Source: Candidatus Hydrogenedens sp. (GTDB lineage: Bacteria; Hydrogenedentota; Hydrogenedentia; Hydrogenedentales; CAITNO01). Taken from it: a stretch of 64,000 bases of DNA. Numbering within the stretch: the first letter of the stretch is position 1; each line of letters starts with the position of its first letter. The notes under the pieces were generated by a model that had not been told where the DNA came from, ran no database searches, and saw only the letters and a program-made list of their open reading frames with translations. Location: positions 1-64,000 of the forward strand of contig JAAYJV010000135.1 of the NCBI GenBank assembly GCA_012522755.1. Reading direction: 5' to 3'. Both the position numbers and the translations under genes were made by a program. Of this stretch, positions 9,487 to 16,656 are shown one piece after another.

Positions 9487-11129
9487 GCTTTTTCTTGCAG
9501 CGACTTTACCTTCGTGATGGTGCTTTCTGCTGCTGCAAGCAATGCCTGATGCTCCGAAAGAAAGTGCTCTTTCTCCTCAACAAGCCTGGCTATCTCATCC
9601 ACAACGGTCTTTCTTATTCTGCGACTGCACCATTGAATACTTTTTTTCAGAATATTGTATTCCACCCACAGTGACACACAGAATATGACTGCAAAATAAA
9701 CAAAGGCGCTGACAGGCAACAACTCCCAGCGCAGTGTATATTTCACCAGAAAACCGACCAATAAAAGAATAGTCGCCCAGGGCATGAAGTCAAAGAGAAG
9801 TCTGCACCCGATGGACGAGAGTTTGCCTCCATAGTGATTGATTTTTTCTTCTTCCATCTTCCCGGCTGATTTGTGCAGATCTTTGAGAGTATCCGGATCC
9901 AGAACAATCAGTTTCTCCACCCGGGCTTCCGGATATTCCGCCTCCTCCAGAATGTTGCTCAGCTGTGTCTGATAATGGTCAAGAAACTGTTGCATCTCCT
10001 GAGGAAGCTTCTCTCCTGAAACTGCGTGTGTCTTCTCTTCCTGCTCAGACTCAGAAGCTTTGATCAATCTCCACTTGACAGGATTTTCACGGTTATGCAC
10101 GAGAAAATAGTTGAAGATGGATTTCAGAGCGAGCATAGTTTTAAAAAGCAAAGCGGTCAGCCCGGAAATTTTTTCGGCCGTTTTTTCATGGAGTACTTTT
10201 TCCAGACTTTCCCGGGAAGACAGGTAACTGCTCTCCAGAACATTCATGAAATCAGCTTTGAAACGCTCTTTCAATGTGCTGAGCTGTTTCTGTTTTTTCT
10301 TCAGCAGCGTATTCTTGACGGCGAGACAAGCATAAAGCCTGTCTGTACTCTGAAGCAGCATTTCCTCGACATTGGATCTTTTTATGATCTCATTGCGCTT
10401 TTCTGAAAGGGATTCCTGGAGAAAAGACTTCAAGTCTTCAAACTGGAATTCCGGCCCCTCTGTTTTATCGGGAATGCTCATGATTCGCTTCCAGGCATTC
10501 AAAGCGTTGACCTCGAAATACCTGTGAATCTCAAAGCCCTGGCTGATCATAAAGGCTTTCCAGTCTTCCCAGATGGCCGGATCAGAGCGATCAACCCGTG
10601 TCTGAACACAGACGATACCCCGTTGCTTTTTCAAGGGTTCGAGAATGTCCCAGGTCTTCTGTACTTTGTATTTTTCACTCTCAGCACAAAGCAGAATAAG
10701 GTCACAGCGCCCCAGTACCTCCTGCGCTGCAGCCCAGTGTTCTTCCTTCGCACTGTCCCAATCAGGGGTATCGATAAGCACAATGTTTTTGAAAAAAGCA
10801 CGGGCCACATAATTCGCCTCGGAGAGTCCCTTTATGCTTATCGTCAGATCTTCCGGATGGAGTACAGTGGGCTTACCTGTATGGGGCCGCAGCGGAGACA
10901 CTTCGGCAATCTCTTCTCCCGCCAGGGCATTGAAGAGAGTTGATTTGCCGACGCCGGTCCCACCGGTAATGGCAACGACAAGCGGTTCATGAATACGCTG
11001 CAGGCGCAGACGCATATCCTCTATATTGCTTCGAAGTTCTACCTGAAGAGAAGCGAGAGGGCGCCAGTTCTCCGTATCCTGAAGAAGATCTTCCAATTGA
11101 TTCAAAAGTTCTGTAAGTTCTTTTGACAC
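9453..11129 (-). CDS. Dynamin-like membrane GTPase (second of a pair)
   Basis: A 558-residue P-loop GTPase of the YfjP/Era-related dynamin-like group. G1 is GGTGVGKS (56-63), the DTPDWD G3 element follows at about 120, and a VQTRVDRSD-like G4 region carries the RVD that stands for NKxD. Long helical regions come next, then two close hydrophobic helices at about 445-490 and a final coiled segment. The topology resembles bacterial dynamin-like proteins with a membrane hairpin. The GTG start at 11129 overlaps the upstream GTPase gene by 28 bases, so the two are translationally coupled. The GTG has AGGA directly against it, with no normal spacing. Role inferred: membrane remodelling or fusion. 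Confidence 0.75.
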   Translation of the reverse strand: MSKELTELLNQLEDLLQDTENWRPLASLQVELRSNIEDMRLRLQRIHEPLVVAITGGTGVGKSTLFNALAGEEIAEVSPLRPHTGKPTVLHPEDLTISIKGLSEANYVARAFFKNIVLIDTPDWDSAKEEHWAAAQEVLGRCDLILLCAESEKYKVQKTWDILEPLKKQRGIVCVQTRVDRSDPAIWEDWKAFMISQGFEIHRYFEVNALNAWKRIMSIPDKTEGPEFQFEDLKSFLQESLSEKRNEIIKRSNVEEMLLQSTDRLYACLAVKNTLLKKKQKQLSTLKERFKADFMNVLESSYLSSRESLEKVLHEKTAEKISGLTALLFKTMLALKSIFNYFLVHNRENPVKWRLIKASESEQEEKTHAVSGEKLPQEMQQFLDHYQTQLSNILEEAEYPEARVEKLIVLDPDTLKDLHKSAGKMEEEKINHYGGKLSSIGCRLLFDFMPWATILLLVGFLVKYTLRWELLPVSAFVYFAVIFCVSLWVEYNILKKSIQWCSRRIRKTVVDEIARLVEEKEHFLSEHQALLAAAESTITKVKSLQEKAQVLIGNSGES

Positions 11130-12928
11130 TCCTGGTGACAGCTCCGAAGTTTTTCATAATTTCCGGTTTCAAATTGGGCGGCGGCCTTTTCCACAATACC
11201 CAGAAGGGGCTCTGCTATATGATGATAGAGTTCATCGGCAAAGACTTCTTTTTCACTCTTGAAAGAGTCCTCCAGACGCTCTTTCATTTCACCTTGAAGA
11301 AACTTTTCACAAAAGCGTCGAAGAAAAAGCAGCAGCCAATCGACAACAAGCATGGGCAAAAGGAAATACAATGCCTTTAATATACCAAAGACGATGATAC
11401 CAATGGGCACGAGCCAGAAAGTGACTATGAAAGTACGGTCGATGAGCCAAAGAATCATGCCGACTTTCGAATGTTCCTCTGAGATATCTTTGAGCTGCTC
11501 TTCCATGGCGCCCTGAGAAAACAAAGAGGAAGCAAAGAGTTCATCCGAGAGGCTGGCCGCCGGCATTTCAGGCGTAAGCTGGTCTGCCCTGGAATGAAAG
11601 AGTTTGAAAAGAGTCTGTTTCTGACATTCACGACGCAGCCATTGCCGGTATTTTTCTGAAAGGAGAAGCATCTGCTTTCTGATGTCACCGCTGCATTTCT
11701 CCAATGCTTCTTCTTCGGCTTTCATCAGCTGCCGGTGGGATCTGAATGAAACCTCATCTCTGAAAACAAGCGATTTCATATGGTTGAGGGGCATACTGAA
11801 GAAATCCCGCAGAGCGGCGAGTTTGACAAAAAGAGAATTTCTGTTTTCCTGAGCCTGAAGACGGAATCGGCCGACAAAAGACGGAACAAGCGCCGGAGTG
11901 AGGCGGCTGGCTTTTTCCTGAGCAGCTGACCGGCTTTGCTCCAGAAATGCAGTGATACTTTCTTTTATAAGGTCTGATTCATCCAGAAAGTTTTTTGATG
12001 TTGCAAGAAACTTCTCCAGAGAATGTCTGTATACCTTCATCTTTGTTTGGGCGATATCCAATCGGGAAAGATAATCCAGTAAAGACAGTTTTCCATCCAC
12101 ATCCCTAATAGTATATTCAGGAATTTCTTCCAGAGCATAGTCTTTGGGTACAAGAAAACAGGGTGGGTCGCTCAGTTCCGCAGCGTTGATAAACTGCCTG
12201 AGCTGCTGGCGGGTAATTTCCGGGTCCTGGTCGCTTTCCACTTTGTTCATGAGCGGGATAACAATTCTCCCGGAGGCACGGGCTGTTTTAAAAAACTCTA
12301 TTGTCTCGTCATCTTTGTATTTTATGGGAGTGATGACAGCCAGAACCACATCCCCGGCGGCCCGCACTTTTTCCGCTGTCTCCCAATTGACTTTTTCCAC
12401 GGAATCATAATCAGGTGTGTCCAGAAGCGCCAGTGATCGCGGCAACCGTTCTGAAGCCGCTGTAAAAACCGTTCCCGGCGGACAGCGCTCCCCTTCTGTC
12501 TGAGCGTTGAGAGAATTGGGCTGGCTTTTAAAATCGGGCAAAAGATAATTACTCTCCGCTGCTTCCAAACGGTCGGGATTCACAGCCAGTACGGGAACTT
12601 TGGTTACTGCGGAGGTGCTTTTTACGAGACTGACATTCTCTTGAAGGAGGAGATTGAAAAGGGTGGATTTCCCGCTGCTTGTTCCACCGGCCATAACCAC
12701 GAGCAGACAGGATCGGTTCAACAGATGAGGGAGCAGTTTATGGGCCAAAAGATCTCGCCAGGGAGCGGCATCCTTGAAGAGCTCTTTCTTTAATTCTTCC
12801 AGCCCTTTCAGATCATTCTCAAAATGCTGCAAATGATATTGGAAGTCGGATAGAGCTCCATCGATACGTGCGAGAGCCAGAGCGGAATCTTCGGGGGAGG
12901 CTCCGGAAAACCCCTGTTTTTGAAACAT
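11102..12928 (-). CDS. Dynamin-like membrane GTPase (first of a pair)
   Basis: A 608-residue GTPase related in layout, not closely in sequence, to its downstream partner. G1 is GGTSSGKST (81-89), G3 is LLDTPDYDSVEK, and G4 is PLMNKVES, a true NKxE-type box. Helical stalk-like stretches follow, with a hydrophobic pair near 495-540 (FIVTFWLVPIGIIVFGILKA and the next helix). The ATG at 12928 was chosen because AGGAGG lies eight bases upstream and the frame then clears the preceding permease by 28 bases; an upstream in-frame start would overlap it. Pairs of adjacent dynamin-like genes are known in bacteria and often act as heteromers. Confidence 0.78.
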   Translation of the reverse strand: MFQKQGFSGASPEDSALALARIDGALSDFQYHLQHFENDLKGLEELKKELFKDAAPWRDLLAHKLLPHLLNRSCLLVVMAGGTSSGKSTLFNLLLQENVSLVKSTSAVTKVPVLAVNPDRLEAAESNYLLPDFKSQPNSLNAQTEGERCPPGTVFTAASERLPRSLALLDTPDYDSVEKVNWETAEKVRAAGDVVLAVITPIKYKDDETIEFFKTARASGRIVIPLMNKVESDQDPEITRQQLRQFINAAELSDPPCFLVPKDYALEEIPEYTIRDVDGKLSLLDYLSRLDIAQTKMKVYRHSLEKFLATSKNFLDESDLIKESITAFLEQSRSAAQEKASRLTPALVPSFVGRFRLQAQENRNSLFVKLAALRDFFSMPLNHMKSLVFRDEVSFRSHRQLMKAEEEALEKCSGDIRKQMLLLSEKYRQWLRRECQKQTLFKLFHSRADQLTPEMPAASLSDELFASSLFSQGAMEEQLKDISEEHSKVGMILWLIDRTFIVTFWLVPIGIIVFGILKALYFLLPMLVVDWLLLFLRRFCEKFLQGEMKERLEDSFKSEKEVFADELYHHIAEPLLGIVEKAAAQFETGNYEKLRSCHQECQKNLQNF

Positions 12929-12956
12929 AGACCCTTCCTCCTTTCCTGCAGTCTTT

Positions 12957-13874
12957 TCAACCTCCGGCGGCTCTGTCTGATGCGTATTCACGTTTGTAGG
13001 TGGCATAAACGGTAAGAAGCAGAGATACGACAGTAATGATGATGAGGGCTGCGAAAGCTTTGGGCATGCCCACATAAAAAACTTCCCGCTGTATATTTCC
13101 AAGAACCGTTTCTATTACAGGGTTGTGGCGCTGCGTTGCCATGAGTGGAAGGAGAGCTGTCGTATATTTTTTTATGGTGAAGAAGTCAACGAGTCCCGGA
13201 ACCAGTGTAGCGAGATGCTGCCACCCGTAAAAGAGTATGACACCGTAAATAATGGGCCGTTTTGTAAAGGCACCCAGAAAGACGGAAAAGGATCCATAGG
13301 CCAGAAGCCCCAGAATCATGACACCACAATAATGGGCAAAAAGTTTCAAATCGGCCTGACTCACCAGAGAAAGTTTCGCATGGAGACTGGAGGCTGCAAA
13401 GGTAAGCAAAGCGGAAACCAGCAGGATAAGGGTAGCTACAATCATATAGGCCAGGAATCGTCCCAGAACCCAGGCGGAACGGGGCATGGGCCGCGTCAGA
13501 ATATAGGTCATGGTACGCATTTCTATATCTTCGGCAATGAGCATTCCAGCAAAGAAGAGGGCCAGCAGAGGCGTGAAAACATCCACATGGATATCTTCCG
13601 CCAGCCGGACAAAGACCTGATTTCCAGACTCCGCATATTCTGAGGGCGAAAAGAAAGCGAGAGCCAAAGGAGCCAGTACGGGTAAAAAGGCGATGAGAGC
13701 CGCCAGAGCAAGACGCCGACGACGCGCCAGGGTGGTCAGTGCATGCCTGCAAGAGGCATACAGGGCTTTTATATAGCCACCATGGTCAGGCCGCTCTGAA
13801 GGCAAAAACAGGGTGCCCCTGTTCGCCGGCTTCCCGGAGCTGGAAAGATCTGTTTCTGCGGAAGAAGTACTCAT
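12957..13874 (-). CDS. ABC-2 type transporter permease
   Basis: About 305 residues with a cytoplasmic N-terminal tail, a first helix at about 55-75 and five further helices. The segment LLALFFAGMLIAEDIEMRTMTYILTRPMPRSAW is the typical ABC-2 permease element between helices, where the protein senses the ATPase cycle. It directly follows the ATPase gene at 13893. The ATG at 13874 was used; a TTG at 13880 is in frame and possible. The substrate is unknown. Together with its ATPase it forms the second of two ABC modules in this run. Confidence 0.82.
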   Translation of the reverse strand: MSTSSAETDLSSSGKPANRGTLFLPSERPDHGGYIKALYASCRHALTTLARRRRLALAALIAFLPVLAPLALAFFSPSEYAESGNQVFVRLAEDIHVDVFTPLLALFFAGMLIAEDIEMRTMTYILTRPMPRSAWVLGRFLAYMIVATLILLVSALLTFAASSLHAKLSLVSQADLKLFAHYCGVMILGLLAYGSFSVFLGAFTKRPIIYGVILFYGWQHLATLVPGLVDFFTIKKYTTALLPLMATQRHNPVIETVLGNIQREVFYVGMPKAFAALIIITVVSLLLTVYATYKREYASDRAAGG

Positions 13875-13892
13875 GGACAAATAATATGCTTT

Positions 13893-14810
13893 CTAACGGG
13901 TTAAATAATCAAAAACAGCCTGCAGATTATCATCGGAACACTGAATTCCTTCAATAAGATCTCCGGGTTCACAGGCCATGAGATTCAGACTTTCGTAAGT
14001 TCTGTTGGGATCATGAGTTCGCAGGAGGAATGTGTCGTCTTCCACTTCTACAGAACTGATATGTTCTTCTCCGACAAAGCGTTGGGCTATTTCTCTGGCT
14101 TTTGGAGAACGTACACGTATAGCCTGCGGATGTTGATCGATGAGATCGCGGATATCGCGAACCCGGCCCTGGGCCAGCAAGGAACCTCTGTAGATCAGTA
14201 CTACCGTGTCCGTGATCCGCTCTATTTCATAAAGAATATGGCTGGAAATGACAACAGACATGCCATTGTCCGCCAGCATCTGAATGAGCTGGTACATTTC
14301 CTCCCGGCCTTTGGGATCCAGCCCGTTCATGGGCTCATCCAGAAAGAGGAGTTCAGGGCATCCTGAGAGAGCCTGAGCGATCTTTATGCGCTGTCGCATA
14401 CCCTTGCTGTAACTCTCAATGGGATCGTGCATTCTCTCCGTCATACGGGTGATATCGCAGGCCGCATCAGCAGACTTGACAGCCTGTTTGTGCTCCATGC
14501 CCCAATAACGGTTGAGCCAGTAAATAAATTCGAAGCCTGTGGAATTTTCGAAGAAATTATCAGTCTCGGGACAGTAGCTGATCCGGCGCATGATCCGGTG
14601 ATTGTTTCTGGGTGCCTCGCCCAATACCCTGATCTCTCCCTTGCTGGGCGCGTAAAGTCCCAGAGCCAGTTTGATGAAGGTGCTTTTCCCGGCACCATTG
14701 GGCCCCAGAAGTCCCGTAATGGGCGAATCCAATGACAGTTCCAGATTGTTGATTGCAACTACTTCGCCGAACCACTTGGACAAGGCTTTGGCTTCAATGA
14801 GAGGTCTCAT
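13893..14810 (-). CDS. ABC transporter ATP-binding protein
   Basis: A 305-residue ATPase of the ABC-2 exporter type (CcmA/NatA-like). Walker A is GPNGAGKS (36-43), the signature is YSKGMRQR, Walker B is LLFLDEPMNGLD and the switch His lies in VISSHIL. A C-terminal domain of about 80 residues follows the nucleotide-binding core. It pairs with the permease at 12957, and its start overlaps the preceding permease gene by four bases (14807-14810), so all four ABC genes are translationally linked. Confidence 0.92.
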   Translation of the reverse strand: MRPLIEAKALSKWFGEVVAINNLELSLDSPITGLLGPNGAGKSTFIKLALGLYAPSKGEIRVLGEAPRNNHRIMRRISYCPETDNFFENSTGFEFIYWLNRYWGMEHKQAVKSADAACDITRMTERMHDPIESYSKGMRQRIKIAQALSGCPELLFLDEPMNGLDPKGREEMYQLIQMLADNGMSVVISSHILYEIERITDTVVLIYRGSLLAQGRVRDIRDLIDQHPQAIRVRSPKAREIAQRFVGEEHISSVEVEDDTFLLRTHDPNRTYESLNLMACEPGDLIEGIQCSDDNLQAVFDYLTR

Positions 14811-15682
14811 GCCATGATCTCCTGTCGGCGTATTTTAATCAGAATAATCAACGCGGCAACAAAGCAAAGCGCCACCGCATAATACAGGCACCATTGCCAA
14901 TGAAGGCTGAAGAGAATCCTGTGCTCTCCGAAGAGAGACTCTCCCACCCGTCTGATGGACATGGGCATGGAAAGAGCCAGGAGATTTCGAACACGCAGCA
15001 TCCCGGCCAGCAAGCCCGCCAGACTGGTATTGGCGATCAGGGCCATAAAGATGGTGATGGCCGCATAGTTCTGAGAAGGCATGAGGGACGAAGCCGCCAA
15101 TATGGACAATGCCGTCGGCAGAATCATCACCGAAGAATAAGCGAGAATAGCCAGGGGCCACCACCAGCTCAGTGTCAGGGTATGCATTCCCGGGAGAAGC
15201 AGGTTATGCAACAGAACCAGCAGGATACCCGGAAGGGCTGTGATGGAGAGACCGAGCAGATAAAGAGCCATGATTTTGCCCAGGGCGTAATCTCTCCAGG
15301 TCAGTGGTTTGGAAAAATAGACTTCCATCAGATTATTACGCAAATCATTGCAGATCATCCCCGAACCGGCATACAAGAGAAGAATAAAGACCAGCGGTGT
15401 CTGCAGATAAAGAAAGCTGAAGAAGGTGACCGCTTTGATCTCAGCCACTTCCAGATTGGCGAAGAGCATCTGCAAGGGGCTGTTGGGATCTTGGGCAATC
15501 ACGTCAAAGGCCACGATTTGCAGCATTCTCACGATCACGTGGATATAGGCGAGAAGATAAAGAAGTTTGAAAGTCCTGAGTTTTGCAAGGATTTTAAACT
15601 CTTGTTCCACGACAATGAGCCAACGCAAACGATTATTGGGTTTTCCTTCGAAACTGCGGTAACCTGAAGCAAATACGGGCAT
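14807..15682 (-). CDS. ABC-2 type transporter permease
   Basis: A 291-residue permease with six hydrophobic helices. The segment LLLYAGSGMICNDLRNNLMEVYFSKPLTWRDYALGK is the ABC-2 signature region. It is preceded by the ATPase at 15685 with a two-base gap and followed by the second ATPase with a four-base overlap. The N-terminal region (YRSFEGKPNNRLRWLIVVEQEFKIL) is a long cytoplasmic lead, a little unusual. Probably the first ATPase-permease pair of a two-module exporter or membrane-remodelling set. Confidence 0.85.
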   Translation of the reverse strand: MPVFASGYRSFEGKPNNRLRWLIVVEQEFKILAKLRTFKLLYLLAYIHVIVRMLQIVAFDVIAQDPNSPLQMLFANLEVAEIKAVTFFSFLYLQTPLVFILLLYAGSGMICNDLRNNLMEVYFSKPLTWRDYALGKIMALYLLGLSITALPGILLVLLHNLLLPGMHTLTLSWWWPLAILAYSSVMILPTALSILAASSLMPSQNYAAITIFMALIANTSLAGLLAGMLRVRNLLALSMPMSIRRVGESLFGEHRILFSLHWQWCLYYAVALCFVAALIILIKIRRQEIMA

Positions 15683-15684
15683 GC

Positions 15685-16605
15685 TTATTCCCTTCCCACG
15701 GCTTCAAGAAAGATATCTTCCAGACTGTAGCGGGCGGCCTGGAAGTGTCTGACCTGACTGTTGCAGTTTCTCACAATTTGAAAGAGGTCTTCACGCCTGA
15801 TGCTCTCAGGACAGCGGGTCAACCAGATATCAGAGGGAAAGAGTCGCCTGCATTGGCAGCCTGCATCGGTGAGTGCGGCAACACAGCCATTCGTATTGTC
15901 CCGAAAACGCAACTCATAAACATTGTCCTGAGCAGTAGTCAAAGATCGGATCTGGCCGGAGCGCACCACTTTGCCCTGATCAATCATGACAACATCCTCA
16001 CAGACATGCTGCACATCGGGGAGCAGATGGGAAGACAAGAGGACGGAGATGCCCGGTCGTTTCCCGATCTCTTTGATGAGATCCAGAATCTCCACACGGC
16101 CATCGGGATCCAGCCCGTTGGTGGGTTCATCCAGAAGCAACAGTTTGGGGTCATGAAGGATAGCCTGGGCCAGTTTCACCCGCTGCAGCATGCCGGTGGA
16201 ATAACTTTCCATGTTCCTGTACCGGCTGTCTCCGAGTTTTACGCGATTGAGCACCTCGTGGGCGCGCTCCAGAGAATCGACACGGCTCATCCCGTAGATA
16301 CGTCCGCAATAGGTGAGAAAGGAAACAGCGCTGATTTTGGGACTGGAAATTTCCTTTTCAGGCATATAGCCCAGATGGCGGCGCACTTCCAGGGCCTGCC
16401 GAGGCATGGAATAACCCAATATTGTCAAGGAACCGCTGCTCATTCTGTTGAAGCCGAGCAGTGTTTTGATGAGTGTGCTCTTGCCGGCACCATTGGGACC
16501 CAGCAGGCCTGTGGCGCCTTCACCGAAAGTGACGGAAATCCCGTCCAGGGCGATCATATCGCCATAGGCAACACGCACATCCCTTAGCTCTGTTATCGCT
16601 GTCAA
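15685..16605 (-). CDS. ABC transporter ATP-binding protein
   Basis: A 306-residue ABC ATPase. Walker A is GPNGAGKS (36-43), the signature is YSTGMLQR, Walker B is LLLLDEPTNGLD and the switch His is in LLSSHLL. It starts with TTG at 16605; no closer ATG keeps the beta1 strand. The sequence is clearly paralogous to the ATPase at 13893, both keeping a C-terminal regulatory stretch. First gene of the four-gene ABC block; the gap to the upstream Ig-like protein is 51 bases, so they may share a transcript. Confidence 0.92.
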   Translation of the reverse strand: MTAITELRDVRVAYGDMIALDGISVTFGEGATGLLGPNGAGKSTLIKTLLGFNRMSSGSLTILGYSMPRQALEVRRHLGYMPEKEISSPKISAVSFLTYCGRIYGMSRVDSLERAHEVLNRVKLGDSRYRNMESYSTGMLQRVKLAQAILHDPKLLLLDEPTNGLDPDGRVEILDLIKEIGKRPGISVLLSSHLLPDVQHVCEDVVMIDQGKVVRSGQIRSLTTAQDNVYELRFRDNTNGCVAALTDAGCQCRRLFPSDIWLTRCPESIRREDLFQIVRNCNSQVRHFQAARYSLEDIFLEAVGRE

Positions 16606-16656
16606 ATCTTTACTTTCATATACCGTTGATCTTGAGAACCAATCACGGTTGAATCA

